Shown: positions 20,242-30,455, counted from the first letter of the stretch. The stretch: DNA of 64,000 bases from Halomonas sp. (GCF_020832045.1 NZ_JAFIFK010000047.1:1-64000); one strand, 5' to 3'. Made by a program: numbers and translations. Notes: generated by a model from the sequence alone, not told the origin.

Positions 20242-21711
20242 ATGATGTCTGCATGGATGTCTCACCTCTCTTGGAAATCACTGGCACCGGTATTGGTGGC
20301 TTTGCTGGTGGCGCTTTTACCAGCACCCGAAGGCCTGCCCCCACATGCCTGGTACTTCTTTGCCATCTTTCTCGGCTGCGTGGTCGGGCTCATCCTCGAG
20401 CCGCTGCCTGGCGCCGTCATCGGTCTTATCGGTGTCACGGTGGCAGCGCTGCTGGCCCCCTGGGTACTCTATTCACCTGAGCAACTGGCTGTTCCTGGGT
20501 TCAACGTACCCAATAGCGCTTTCGCCTGGGCCGTGTCGGGGTTCAACAATTCCGTCGTGTGGCTTATCTTCGGTGCCTTCATGTTCGCGCTTGGCTACGA
20601 GAAGACCGGACTGGGGCGGCGTATCGCCTTGTGGCTGGTCAAGACCATGGGCCGGCGTACCCTGACGCTGGGGTATGCGGTAATGATCGCCGACACGATA
20701 CTGGCGCCGTTCACACCCTCGAACACTGCCCGCAGTGCCGGCACGATTTATCCGGTGCTGCAGAATCTGCCACCGCTCTACGATTCCAGGCCCAACGATC
20801 CCAGCATGAAGCGTATGGGCAGCTTCCTGATGTGGACCGCCATCGCTTCCACCTGTGTCACCAGCTCGCTGTTCCTGACGGCAATGGCGCCCAACCTGCT
20901 GGCCATCGCCCTGGCCGAAACCGCTACCGGCGTTCGCATTGGCTGGGGTGACTGGTTCCTGGCGGTGGCGCCGGTCGGCATTCTGCTGCTGCTTCTGGTG
21001 ACGCTGCTCTGCTACTGGCTTTGCCCGCCCGAGGTGAAGTCGGGCAGTGCTGTGTCCGACTGGGCCGAAGGAGAGCTCAAGACGCTTGGGCGCCTGACAC
21101 GTAACGAGCTGCTGCTTGTCGTATTGGTGTTGATCGCTCTGCTGCTCTGGATATTCGGCGGTGACGTGATTTCCGCGTCATTGGTCGGGCTGGTCGTGAT
21201 CTGCGCCATGCTGCTCATTGGGATCATTAGTTGGAACGATATTCTTGCCAATAAGACGGCCTGGAATACCTTTGTCTGGTTTGCGACCCTGGTGGCGCTT
21301 GCCGGGGGCCTCAGCCAGGTAGGCTTCGTCGGCTGGTTCGGCAATCTGGTCGGCGCGCGTATCAGTCACTTCGATCCGCTGATGGCGATGCTGGCGCTGA
21401 CGGTAATCTTCTATTTACTGCATTACTTCTTCGCCAGCGTTACGGCGCATGTCACGGCGCTACTCCCCGTCATGCTGGCGGCGGCTTCGGGAATCCCGGG
21501 AATCGACATGAACATGTTCGTGCTGTTGCTCCTGCCGACCTTGGGTTTCATGGGCATACTGACGCCCTACGGTACCGGGCCGAGTCCGGTCTACTACGGC
21601 AGCGGTTACTTGCCCGGGCCGCTCTGGTGGCGTCTCGGTGCCATCTTCGGGCTGCTGTTCCTGTTGGTATGGCTGGCGATAGGCGTACCCTGGCTCATGC
21701 TCATCCTCTAG
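20242..21711 (+). CDS. DASS-family (SLC13) dicarboxylate:succinate exchanger, CitT/TtdT-like
   Basis: A 489-residue inner-membrane protein with about 12 hydrophobic segments. The family signature SNTARSAGTIYPVLQNLPPL and the C-terminal GTGPSPVYYGSGYL are those of the CitT/TtdT branch (citrate:succinate and tartrate:succinate antiporters) of the divalent anion:Na+ symporter family. Divergent from frdABCD with a shared FNR-like box, it most plausibly imports fumarate, tartrate or another C4 acid in exchange for succinate. That specificity is an inference from context. AAGGG precedes the ATG at 20242; an ATG at 20245 is also possible. A terminator follows. Confidence 0.88.
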   Translation: MMSAWMSHLSWKSLAPVLVALLVALLPAPEGLPPHAWYFFAIFLGCVVGLILEPLPGAVIGLIGVTVAALLAPWVLYSPEQLAVPGFNVPNSAFAWAVSGFNNSVVWLIFGAFMFALGYEKTGLGRRIALWLVKTMGRRTLTLGYAVMIADTILAPFTPSNTARSAGTIYPVLQNLPPLYDSRPNDPSMKRMGSFLMWTAIASTCVTSSLFLTAMAPNLLAIALAETATGVRIGWGDWFLAVAPVGILLLLLVTLLCYWLCPPEVKSGSAVSDWAEGELKTLGRLTRNELLLVVLVLIALLLWIFGGDVISASLVGLVVICAMLLIGIISWNDILANKTAWNTFVWFATLVALAGGLSQVGFVGWFGNLVGARISHFDPLMAMLALTVIFYLLHYFFASVTAHVTALLPVMLAAASGIPGIDMNMFVLLLLPTLGFMGILTPYGTGPSPVYYGSGYLPGPLWWRLGAIFGLLFLLVWLAIGVPWLMLIL

Positions 21712-21730
21712 CATCCAGACTGGCGACTTG

Positions 21731-21763
21731 TGCCACTCCGCGTCGACGTGGAGTGGCGTTTTC
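21731..21763 (+). terminator. Intrinsic terminator after the DASS exchanger
   Basis: The stem GCCACTCC (21732-21739) and GGAGTGGC (21750-21757) with a self-complementary inner loop is followed by GTTTTC. Confidence 0.75.
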
Positions 21764-21814
21764 GTATACCCTGCATCTCCTTTCAGGACATTGCAGAGGA
21801 ACAACGAGACGCCC

Positions 21815-22660
21815 ATGTTCGTCGACTCCCACTGCCACCTCGATCGCCTCGATCCCGTGACGCACGAAGGCAGCCTGGCGGCCGCCCTCGATGCGGCCCG
21901 CGCTCGCGATGTACGCCAGTTTCTGGCCATTGCCGTCACGCTAGACGATGTACCGGCCCTGGCCGAGATCGCCCGCGAGCACGACGACGTTGCCATCAGT
22001 GCCGGCGTGCATCCGTTGCACCTGCTGGAACAGGAGCCCGAGGTCGAAACGATCAAGGAAGTTGCCGATCGCTTCGGAGCGGTAGCCATCGGTGAGTGCG
22101 GGCTGGACTATCATTATCTCGACAAGACGCCCGGTCGTGTGCCGTCGCGGGAGGTGCAGCTGGAGCGTTTTCGGCGTCAGCTGGTGGCGGCAACCGAACT
22201 CGAGCTGCCGGTGATCGTGCACACCCGCGATGCTCGCGAGGAGACCATCGCGCTGATTCGTGAGCATAGCGACCCGGACATCGGCGGGGTACTGCACTGT
22301 TTCACGGAGGATCTCGACATGGCGCGCGAGGCGGTGAGGCACGGTTTCTACATCTCGCTTTCAGGCATCGCCACCTTCCACAATGCCGATTCGCTGCGCG
22401 AGGTGGCCCGTCGCGTCCCCCTCGATCGATTGCTGATCGAGACCGACAGCCCCTATCTGGCGCCGGTGCCGCATCGCGGCAAGCCCAACGAGCCGGCATG
22501 GGTGGTGGAAGTGGCCCAGTGCATCGCCGATGTACGCGGTATCAGCCTCGATGAGGTGGCGATGCAGACCACGGCCAATTTCTATCGCCTGTTCCGTGCA
22601 GCAGCACCCGAACCCAGTGCCGAGACACGCGATATTCTGGCGCGTGCCGGTCTGGTATAG
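21815..22660 (+). CDS. TatD-family metal-dependent deoxyribonuclease (YcfH type)
   Basis: A 281-residue TIM-barrel hydrolase. The metal ligands are visible in order: DSHCHLD at the N terminus, IGECGLDYHY, VIHTRDA, VLHCFTED and LIETDSPYL. In Pseudomonas a TatD/YcfH gene lies directly after pilZ; here frdABCD and the exchanger sit between them, so that block appears inserted into the conserved order. The start at 21815 matches the family N terminus (MFVDSHCHLD); its ribosome binding site is weak. The in vivo substrate is uncertain; TatD relatives are 3'-5' exonucleases or D-aminoacyl-tRNA-like hydrolases. Confidence 0.9.
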   Translation: MFVDSHCHLDRLDPVTHEGSLAAALDAARARDVRQFLAIAVTLDDVPALAEIAREHDDVAISAGVHPLHLLEQEPEVETIKEVADRFGAVAIGECGLDYHYLDKTPGRVPSREVQLERFRRQLVAATELELPVIVHTRDAREETIALIREHSDPDIGGVLHCFTEDLDMAREAVRHGFYISLSGIATFHNADSLREVARRVPLDRLLIETDSPYLAPVPHRGKPNEPAWVVEVAQCIADVRGISLDEVAMQTTANFYRLFRAAAPEPSAETRDILARAGLV

Positions 22661-22710
22661 CCGGCCGAAATGAATTACACGTGAATGCATAACACCGCGA
22701 AGGCGCTAGC

Positions 22711-23268
22711 ATGAACCTTGATCCACTCCTCAACCACGTCGAGCCCGAAGGGGCCATTCCCCCCGTGGACCGTTGGCAGCCGACTCACGCCGGTGAGATG
22801 GATCTGGAGATCGCCGCCGATGGCCGCTGGTTCCACGAAGGCAGCGAAATGAAGCGTCCGCGCCTGGTGCGGCTGCTCTCTACGCTACTTCGCCGCGAAG
22901 AAAACGGCGAATACTACTTGGTGACCCCGGTGGAGAAACAGCGCATTCGTGTGGTCGACCGACCCTTCGTGGTGGTCGAGGCCGAACACGATGACGCGGC
23001 CGCCTGCTGGTGGTTGTCGACCAGTGCCGGCGATCGCCTGCGGCTCGATGAGACGCATCGGCTCCAGCTCAGTCCCACCCCGGACGGGACTCTGGTTCCT
23101 GAGGTGCCGGTGCGTTTCGGTCTTGCTGCGCGTTTGGGCCGCAACGTCTACTACCGTTTGATCGAAGCCGCCGATCAGCGCCTGAGCGATGAGGGCATGA
23201 TCGAGCTCGGACTCACCAGTGCCGGCAGCTGGCAGCCGCTGGGCGAACTGCCTGCCGAGGACGCGTGA
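22711..23268 (+). CDS. DUF1285 family protein
   Basis: A 185-residue protein recognised by its N-terminal half: PPVDRWQPTHAGEMDLEIAADG, then WFHEGSEMKRPRLVRLLSTLLR and YYLVTPVEKQRI. This is the DUF1285 pattern, a proteobacterial family of unknown function often found near tatD. There is no signal peptide or membrane segment, so it is cytoplasmic. The C-terminal third is family-variable. Its stop overlaps the GTG of the helicase (GTGA), so the two are probably translationally coupled. Confidence 0.82.
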   Translation: MNLDPLLNHVEPEGAIPPVDRWQPTHAGEMDLEIAADGRWFHEGSEMKRPRLVRLLSTLLRREENGEYYLVTPVEKQRIRVVDRPFVVVEAEHDDAAACWWLSTSAGDRLRLDETHRLQLSPTPDGTLVPEVPVRFGLAARLGRNVYYRLIEAADQRLSDEGMIELGLTSAGSWQPLGELPAEDA

Positions 23269-25592
23269 AGCTGACGGCAGAGCAGCGCGCTGTCGTCGAG
23301 CACGGCGCCGGGCACGCGCGAGTCGCGGCAGTGGCGGGTGCCGGCAAGACCACGACGCTGGTCGCACGTGTACTGCATCTTCTGTCCCGCGGCGTATCGG
23401 CGCAGCGCATATTAGTCTTGATGTTCAACCGCTCGGCCCGCGAGGATTTTCAGCGCCGTCTGGTCGAGATGGCACCTGCCGGTCAGCGCCTGCCAGACGT
23501 ACGTACCTTTCACTCTCTGGGCCACCGTTTGACGGTGAGCCTGACCCGCTGGGGCGCCTTGGCTCCGCGTCGTCTGATTGCCGCCGACTGGCAGGTGGAG
23601 CGGCTGCTGAGGCAGGCAACCCTTGAAGTGCTGGAAGATGGCGATCGGCGCGAACTGGCACTTGAAGCCGACACCCTGGAGGCGTTGGCCCACTTCTGTG
23701 GCCTGGTCAAGGCCGAGATGGTACCGGCAGCCACGTTGCTGGAACGGCTCGATGTCGATGAAAACAGTGGCCACTTCGCCGACGCTTTCGAACGCCTCGA
23801 AGCGCTACTCGCCGAGCACGGGTTGATGACCTATTCCGATTTGCTCTATCGCCCACTACGGGCGCTGGAAGCCGATGCCGCACTTGTCGGCCGGGTCCAG
23901 GGCTTCCTCGATCATGCGATTATCGATGAGTATCAGGACATCAACCAGGCCCAACTGCGCCTGCTGGCACTGTTGGCCGGACGCAGTGCCGACGTCATGG
24001 CGGTGGGGGATGCCAATCAATGTATCTACGAATGGCGTGGTGCCCACCCTGACACCATGCGTGAGCACTTTACCGGGACCTTCGGCGAAGCGACCGATTA
24101 CCCACTGTCCACTACGTTTCGTCACGGCCATTCGTTGGCGTTACTGGCCAACCACGCCATTGCCGCCAACCGCCGTCGGCCCGATCAGCTGTGTCTGGCC
24201 GCACCCGGCAACCCGCGGACCGAAATCGCCGTCGGGCAGGGCAGGGCGCCCCTACTGGCGACCCTGGAGCGCTGGCAGGGGAATGGCAGGGCGCTGAGTG
24301 AAGCGTGCCTGCTGGTGCGCAGTTGGGCACTGTCGGTGCCCGTTCAGCTACAGCTGTTGCAGGCCGGCATCCCGTTCCGACTCTCTCGTGAAGACCGGTT
24401 CGTCTTTCGCTTGCCGCTAGTCCAGGCGCTGGCCGGCTACCTGCGCCTGTCGCGTACGCCGGCACTACTGAGCGACCCCGGGCATCTGTTACGCCTTCTC
24501 GAGCAGCCGACGCCATTCGTCGCTCGTGAGCGTTTGGTGGCTCTGGCGCAGCGTCTGGCGCAAACGCGGCACTATCCCGAACGGGACGACCCCCTGCTGG
24601 CCGGACTCAAGCCCGTGCAGCGCCGTAATCTCAAGCGCCGCTGGACGCTGCTGTGTGAGCTGCCGCGTCTGGGCGATTGGGAGCCTGCGCGGCTGCTGGC
24701 GCACATCGTCGATGCATTGGATGCCGAGAAGGTGCTCAAACGAGCCGCCGCTCGCCGCGAGAAGGGCGAGGAGGACGTGCGCCTGCTCGACGTGCTGGTG
24801 GAGCAGGCGGGGGAGAGCCCCGATATCGATGCCTTCATCGAGCTGCTCGAGCGGCCCGTGGAGAACCATGCCGATGGCGTTCTGGTGACTACCGTTCACG
24901 GGGCCAAGGGTTTGGAGTGGCCGCTGGTCATCGTCTCCGGCGTCAACGAGGAAGACTTCCCCCACTACAGTCGCGACAATCCTCTGTCAGCCGAGCGACT
25001 CGAGGAGGAGCGGCGGCTGTTCTATGTGGCCGTGACCCGGGCCAGAGATCGATTGCTGCTGTTGCATGACAGCGGCGATCACCGACCCAGCCGTTTTATC
25101 GATGAGACGCGATGGGAAGAATGTCGGCAGGTGGCCGCTCGCTTGATAGCACCTCAGGATGAAAGCGCTACGCTCAGTGTGACTTCACCTGCACTGGTCT
25201 CTCGCTATCTCGACGCGTTAGGGTGCGACGAGATTCCTTTGGTGCAACTTGCACCCGGGGTCGCCGAGGCGGGGAGTCGCTATTCGGCTCAGCTCTTTCA
25301 TCCAGGCCAGCGTCTGCGTCACGCGGTATTCGGCGAGGGCGAAATCGTGGTGGTTGAAGGCGACCCTGCAGACCCCGTCATAGAAGTTAACTTCGTACAG
25401 GCTGGCCGTCGGCGTTTATTGGCGTGTCGCGCCCCCATCGAACTGAAGGGGGAAAGAGTGCCGTCACCGGGCTGGCCCAAGGAGAACGAGCATGAGTCAG
25501 GCGTTGATAACCGCAGCCGAACTGGTCGCTTCGCTGCAAGAAGCCAACCCCCCGAAGGTGCTGGATTGCCGGGCAAGATTAGGCGATCGTGA
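23265..25592 (+). CDS. UvrD/Rep-family DNA helicase
   Basis: A 775-residue superfamily 1A ATP-dependent helicase. Walker A is AVAGAGKTTT (about 22-30), motif II is DEYQD (221-225), motif III/IV includes VGDANQCIYEWRGA, and motif V/VI includes TVHGAKGLEWP and FYVAVTRARDR. A C-terminal module HPGQRLRHAVFGEGEIVVVEG resembles the UvrD/PcrA Tudor-like tail. It has no nuclease domain. Its precise role (replication, repair or conflict resolution) is not evident; housekeeping UvrD and Rep are not distinguished here. It starts at GTG 23265. The last 34 codons overlap the sulfurtransferase gene in another frame. Confidence 0.9.
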   Translation: MKLTAEQRAVVEHGAGHARVAAVAGAGKTTTLVARVLHLLSRGVSAQRILVLMFNRSAREDFQRRLVEMAPAGQRLPDVRTFHSLGHRLTVSLTRWGALAPRRLIAADWQVERLLRQATLEVLEDGDRRELALEADTLEALAHFCGLVKAEMVPAATLLERLDVDENSGHFADAFERLEALLAEHGLMTYSDLLYRPLRALEADAALVGRVQGFLDHAIIDEYQDINQAQLRLLALLAGRSADVMAVGDANQCIYEWRGAHPDTMREHFTGTFGEATDYPLSTTFRHGHSLALLANHAIAANRRRPDQLCLAAPGNPRTEIAVGQGRAPLLATLERWQGNGRALSEACLLVRSWALSVPVQLQLLQAGIPFRLSREDRFVFRLPLVQALAGYLRLSRTPALLSDPGHLLRLLEQPTPFVARERLVALAQRLAQTRHYPERDDPLLAGLKPVQRRNLKRRWTLLCELPRLGDWEPARLLAHIVDALDAEKVLKRAAARREKGEEDVRLLDVLVEQAGESPDIDAFIELLERPVENHADGVLVTTVHGAKGLEWPLVIVSGVNEEDFPHYSRDNPLSAERLEEERRLFYVAVTRARDRLLLLHDSGDHRPSRFIDETRWEECRQVAARLIAPQDESATLSVTSPALVSRYLDALGCDEIPLVQLAPGVAEAGSRYSAQLFHPGQRLRHAVFGEGEIVVVEGDPADPVIEVNFVQAGRRRLLACRAPIELKGERVPSPGWPKENEHESGVDNRSRTGRFAARSQPPEGAGLPGKIRRS

Positions 25593-26328
25593 GGCGGGGC
25601 GGCGCCTGTGGCAAAGCGGCCACGTACCGGGCAGTCTGCATCTCGACCTCGATCGCGATCTTGCAGGCCCGCCCGGTGAGGCTGGCCGCCACCCGCTGCC
25701 ACCGTCGGAGAGGTTTGCCGACACACTCAGGCGGCTAGGTATTTCGACCACGCAGCCGGTAGTGGTGCTGGATGATATGGGAGGCCAACTGGCCGCAGCC
25801 AGAGCGTGGTGGATGCTCGCCGTGTGGGTCGGACATCCAGACGTACGGGTGCTCGATGGCGGGCTGAGCGCCTGGCAGGAGCAGGGCGGAGGTTTGGCAC
25901 TTGGCGAGGACTCGTCACCAGTACCGAGCGATTGGCAGCCATCCTTCGACGACGGCGCCTGGATGGGCGCCGACGAGGTCTTCTCGGGGCGGGAGCTCAA
26001 GGTCGATGCTCGCAGTGTGGAACGGTTCAACGGCGAGGCCGAACCCATCGACCCGGTGGCGGGCCATATCCCCGGGGCGGTATGTCGGCCGAGCGCTGCC
26101 AACCTGACCGAAACGGGGCGCTTCAAGGCGCCCGAGACACTCAAGATCGAATTGCCTCGTGACGACGCTATCGTGGCCTACTGCGGCTCCGGAGTTACGG
26201 CGTGTCATAACATCCTTGCCTATGCTATTGCTGGCCGTCCCCTGCCAAGGCTCTATGCTGGTTCATGGAGCGAATGGATTCTCGACCCCGCTAGGCCGGT
26301 GGCTCGCACGCATCCACCCCGGGCTTGA
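25492..26328 (+). CDS. sseA: 3-mercaptopyruvate sulfurtransferase (rhodanese family)
   Basis: A 278-residue two-domain rhodanese. The N-terminal inactive repeat has KVLDCRARLG and GHVPGSLHLDLD. The C-terminal active repeat has KVDARSVERFNGE, GHIPGAV and the catalytic Cys231 in YCGSGVTACHN. The loop CGSGVTA is that of mercaptopyruvate sulfurtransferases, whereas thiosulfate enzymes have CRKGVT-type loops. It moves sulfur from 3-mercaptopyruvate to thiols or cyanide. AAGGAGAACGAGC gives a strong start at 25492, inside the 3' end of the helicase gene. Confidence 0.92.
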   Translation: MSQALITAAELVASLQEANPPKVLDCRARLGDREAGRRLWQSGHVPGSLHLDLDRDLAGPPGEAGRHPLPPSERFADTLRRLGISTTQPVVVLDDMGGQLAAARAWWMLAVWVGHPDVRVLDGGLSAWQEQGGGLALGEDSSPVPSDWQPSFDDGAWMGADEVFSGRELKVDARSVERFNGEAEPIDPVAGHIPGAVCRPSAANLTETGRFKAPETLKIELPRDDAIVAYCGSGVTACHNILAYAIAGRPLPRLYAGSWSEWILDPARPVARTHPPRA

Positions 26329-27384
<1,056 letters not shown>

Positions 27385-27397
27385 GGGGGACGGACCC

Positions 27398-28486
27398 ATG
27401 AATTTCATTGACCTAGCCGCCCAGCAGGCGCGCATCAAGCCGCAACTGGACGCCGCCATTCAGGGCGTGCTTGCACACGGCCGCTACGTCATGGGCCCCG
27501 AAGCGAGCGAGCTTGAGCGACGTCTGGCCGACCATGTCGGTGTGGCTCACTGTATCGGCTGTGGCAATGGCACCGACGCGCTGCAAATTGCGCTGATGGC
27601 GCTCGATGTCGGTCCTGGCGACGAAGTGATCGTACCCGGGTTCACCTTCATCGCCAGTGCAGAGAGCATTGTGCTTGCCGGTGCCAGACCGGTTTATGTG
27701 GATATCGACCCACATACCTACCTTGTCGATCCCGTCCGGGTCGAGGCCGCTATTACGACACGGACCCGTGCCATCATGCCGGTGTCCATGTTCGGCCAAT
27801 GTGCCGACATGGAGGCAATCGAGGCGCTGGCGCACAAGCACGGTCTTTCTGTGGTGGAAGATGCTGCACAGAGCTTCGGTGCCACGCGGCACGGGCGTCG
27901 CTCCTGCGGGCTGTCGCGAATCGCCTGTACCAGTTTTTTCCCCAGCAAGCCCCTCGGGGCTTATGGGGATGGCGGGGCGGTATTCACCGACGACGAAGCG
28001 CTGGCCGCCGAGGTGCGCCTGGTGGCACGGCACGGTGAGTCCCGCCGCTATCATCACTCACGCATTGGCATGAACAGTCGTCTGGATACCATGCAGGCGG
28101 CCATCCTGCTGGCCAAGCTATCGATATTCGACGAAGAGGTCACGCTTCGGCAACAGGTGGCTGAGCGTTATGACAAGCTGTTGCGCGAGTCCGGAAGCGT
28201 TACGCCACCTTGTGTAGCGCCGGGAAATACCAGCGTTTACGCTCAGTACAGTATTCGCGTGCCGCAGCGCGATGCACTCCAGGTGAAGCTTGCTGACGCC
28301 GGCATACCAACGGCCGTGCATTACCCACTTCCTCTCAATCATCAGCCCGCCGTGGCTGACCCCGACTGCAGTTTGCCGGTGACCGAGACGGTGTGTCAGG
28401 AGATCCTCAGCTTGCCGATGCACCCCTACCTCGAGGCGGGACAGCAGCAGCAGGTGGTCGAGGCGCTCGTGAAAGCGCTGGGATGA
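27398..28486 (+). CDS. UDP-2-acetamido-2-deoxy-3-oxo-glucuronate aminotransferase, WbpE type (DegT/DnrJ family)
   Basis: A 362-residue PLP-dependent sugar aminotransferase. It starts MNFIDLAAQQARIKPQLDAAI, the WbpE/WlbC N terminus. The PLP-binding Asp is Asp155 in VVEDAAQSFGA and the Schiff-base Lys is Lys184 in SFFPSKPLGAYGDGG. It adds the 3-amino group from glutamate to the keto sugar made by the preceding enzyme, a step toward 2,3-diamino-2,3-dideoxyglucuronate in O-antigen or capsule. A terminator ends the two-gene unit. Confidence 0.88.
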   Translation: MNFIDLAAQQARIKPQLDAAIQGVLAHGRYVMGPEASELERRLADHVGVAHCIGCGNGTDALQIALMALDVGPGDEVIVPGFTFIASAESIVLAGARPVYVDIDPHTYLVDPVRVEAAITTRTRAIMPVSMFGQCADMEAIEALAHKHGLSVVEDAAQSFGATRHGRRSCGLSRIACTSFFPSKPLGAYGDGGAVFTDDEALAAEVRLVARHGESRRYHHSRIGMNSRLDTMQAAILLAKLSIFDEEVTLRQQVAERYDKLLRESGSVTPPCVAPGNTSVYAQYSIRVPQRDALQVKLADAGIPTAVHYPLPLNHQPAVADPDCSLPVTETVCQEILSLPMHPYLEAGQQQQVVEALVKALG

Positions 28487-28502
28487 ACGACCCTCGGTAG
28501 CG

Positions 28503-28533
28503 AAAAGGGCGTGCCGGTCGGCACGCCTTTTTC
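28503..28533. terminator. Bidirectional terminator between the WbpE-type gene and ETF-QO
   Basis: GCGTGCC (28509-28515) and GGCACGC (28520-28526) form the core stem around GGTC. AAAAGG on the left and CTTTTT on the right extend the stem and supply a T run for both directions. It suits the convergent pair. Confidence 0.87.
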
Positions 28534-28563
28534 GCTTACGCGTTTATATGTCGGGGCAGGGGG

Positions 28564-30234
28564 TTACATATTGGGGTAGTTGGGGCCGCCGCCTCCTTCC
28601 GGTGCCACCCACTTGATGTTCTGCGCCGGGTCCTTGATGTCGCAGGTCTTGCAGTGCACGCAGTTCTGGAAGTTGATCTGGAAGCGCGGCTTGCCCTCAT
28701 CGTCCTCGACCACCTCATAGACACCGGCCGGACAGTAGCGCTGTGCCGGTTCGGCGTACGTCGGCAGGTTGTCACGAATCGGCAGTTCCGGGTCCACTAG
28801 CTTCAGGTGGCTCGGCTGATCCTCTTCGTGGTTAGTGTTCGACAGGAACACGGAAGAGAGTTTGTCGAAGGAGAGTTTGCCGTCAGATTTGGGGTAGACG
28901 ATCTTCTCGAATTGGCTGGCGGGCTTCAGTGCCGCATGGTCCGGGGTGGTGTCGTGCAGGTTGGGCAGCTTGCCGCCCAGCAATTGGTTGGCGAAGTTGT
29001 AGGCGCCGCCACCCACGGTACCGTACTTGTGGATCGCCGGGCCGAAGCTGGCGCTCTCCTTGAGTTCGGCGTAGGCCCAGCTCTGCTCCCATTTCTGAGT
29101 GAAAGCTGTCAGATCCCGTCCACCCTCGTCACCACTTGCGATAGCCTCGAAGACCGCTTCGGCCGCCACCAGGCCGGACTTCATGGCGGTATGCAGGCCC
29201 TTGATCTTGGAGAAGTTGAGGGTGCCCGCGTCACAGCCGATCAGCAGCCCGCCGGGGAAAGTCATCTTCGGCAGGCAGTTCAGACCGCCCTTGGTGATCG
29301 CCCGGGCGCCGTAGGCCACGCGCTTGCCACCCTGAAGGTGCTTGGCCAGCACGGGATGATGCTTCATGCGCTGGAATTCATCGAAGGGCGAGAGCCAGGG
29401 GTTCTGGTAGGAGAGGTCCATGATCAGGCCGACTACCACCTGATGGTTATCGGCGTGATACAGGAACCAGCCGCCGTGGGTATCCTTGGCCAGCGGCCAT
29501 CCCGAGCCGTGCAGTACCAGCCCGGGCTCGTGCTGCTCGGTGGGAACGTCCCACAGCTCCTTGAGGCCTATGCCGTAGTGCTGGGGATCCTTGCCTTCGT
29601 CGAGTTTGAAACGCGAGATCAGGCTCTTGCCCAGATGGCCGCGGGCGCCCTCGGCGAAAAGCGTGTACTTGGCACGCAGTTCCATGCCCGGCGTAAAGCT
29701 GTCCTTGGGAGTGCCATCGGCGGCCACCCCCATGTCGCCGATGAGAATGCCGCGAACGGTCCCGTCCTCATCGTGAATCACTTCTTGAGCGGCGAAACCG
29801 GGGAATACCTCGACGCCGAGCGCCTCAGCCTGCTCGGCCAGCCAGCGGCTCAGATTGCCGGCACTGATCACGTAGCGCTTCATGTCGCCGCCGGTGTTGT
29901 GCATGCTCTTGGGCACCAAGGCATTGGGCAGCTTCTGGGCCTTCTCGGCGTCCTTGAGCAGGTAGACTTCATCGCGAGTCGCCGGTGTGGTCAGCGGAGC
30001 GCCACGCTCTTCCCAATCGGGAAACAGCTCGGCGAGCGCCCGAGGCTCGAAAACGGCTCCCGAGAGGATATGGGCGCCGACTTCGGAGCCCTTTTCCACG
30101 ACGCAGACCGTCAACTCCTTGCCGGCTTCGTTGGCCTGCTGCATCAGGCGACAGGCAGCTGAAAGCCCCGAGGGCCCGGCTCCCACGATCACCACGTCGA
30201 AATCCATCGAATCGCGTTCTACTTGCTCAGACAT
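28564..30234 (-). CDS. Electron transfer flavoprotein-ubiquinone oxidoreductase
   Basis: A 556-residue membrane-associated iron-sulfur flavoprotein that passes electrons from reduced ETF (fatty-acid and amino-acid oxidation) to ubiquinone. The FAD motif is FDVVIVGAGPSGLSAACRL near the N terminus. GAHILSGAVFEP is typical. The C-terminal ferredoxin-like domain has YCPAGVYEV and CVHCKTCDIKDP for the [4Fe-4S] cluster. The start at 30234 follows GGGAGGAG; the frame extends upstream without support. It is divergent from etfB-etfA, as in Pseudomonas. Confidence 0.95.
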   Translation of the reverse strand: MSEQVERDSMDFDVVIVGAGPSGLSAACRLMQQANEAGKELTVCVVEKGSEVGAHILSGAVFEPRALAELFPDWEERGAPLTTPATRDEVYLLKDAEKAQKLPNALVPKSMHNTGGDMKRYVISAGNLSRWLAEQAEALGVEVFPGFAAQEVIHDEDGTVRGILIGDMGVAADGTPKDSFTPGMELRAKYTLFAEGARGHLGKSLISRFKLDEGKDPQHYGIGLKELWDVPTEQHEPGLVLHGSGWPLAKDTHGGWFLYHADNHQVVVGLIMDLSYQNPWLSPFDEFQRMKHHPVLAKHLQGGKRVAYGARAITKGGLNCLPKMTFPGGLLIGCDAGTLNFSKIKGLHTAMKSGLVAAEAVFEAIASGDEGGRDLTAFTQKWEQSWAYAELKESASFGPAIHKYGTVGGGAYNFANQLLGGKLPNLHDTTPDHAALKPASQFEKIVYPKSDGKLSFDKLSSVFLSNTNHEEDQPSHLKLVDPELPIRDNLPTYAEPAQRYCPAGVYEVVEDDEGKPRFQINFQNCVHCKTCDIKDPAQNIKWVAPEGGGGPNYPNM

Positions 30235-30293
30235 CCACTCGCTCCTCCCTCGGCTTCGGCGTCGGACGGCTACCACCAACGTCGAAAGAAAAT

Positions 30294-30307
30294 AAAACGG
30301 TCGTTTG
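30294..30307. promoter_or_regulatory. PsrA-like operator in the ETF divergent region
   Basis: AAAACGGTCGTTTG matches the published PsrA pattern (C/G)AAAC-N2-4-GTTT(G/C) at nine of ten positions, with a 4-bp spacer. PsrA is a fatty-acid-responsive TetR regulator. In Pseudomonas its box has been linked to the ETF and ETF-QO genes. The site lies 60 bp upstream of the ETF-QO start. Confidence 0.55.
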
Positions 30308-30369
30308 CTTCTCGATATTCTCCATGATAGGCATAATAAACGACTCAGGACACCCCTACGATGGCAATG

Positions 30370-30455
30370 TGCCACACTGCCGTACCCCTGGAAGCCCGCG
30401 AAGGGATTGTTGCTACCAGCCTGGGTGTGGCAAATTGATGGGGTTTTTCTTTTTG
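30370..30455 (+). other. Inverted-repeat element upstream of etfB, possible structured leader or small RNA
   Basis: TGCCACAC (30370-30377) and GTGTGGCA (30425-30432) are perfectly complementary 8-mers enclosing 47 bases with further GC-rich pairing potential. They are followed by GGGGTTTTTCTTTTT (30440-30454). The whole lies in the 372-bp gap between ETF-QO and etfB, on the etfB side. I recognise no known RNA family. Confidence 0.35.

Noticed and set aside
28807-30162. A 451-codon open frame antisense to ETF-QO
   Set aside because: Shadow frame of a well-identified flavoprotein gene.
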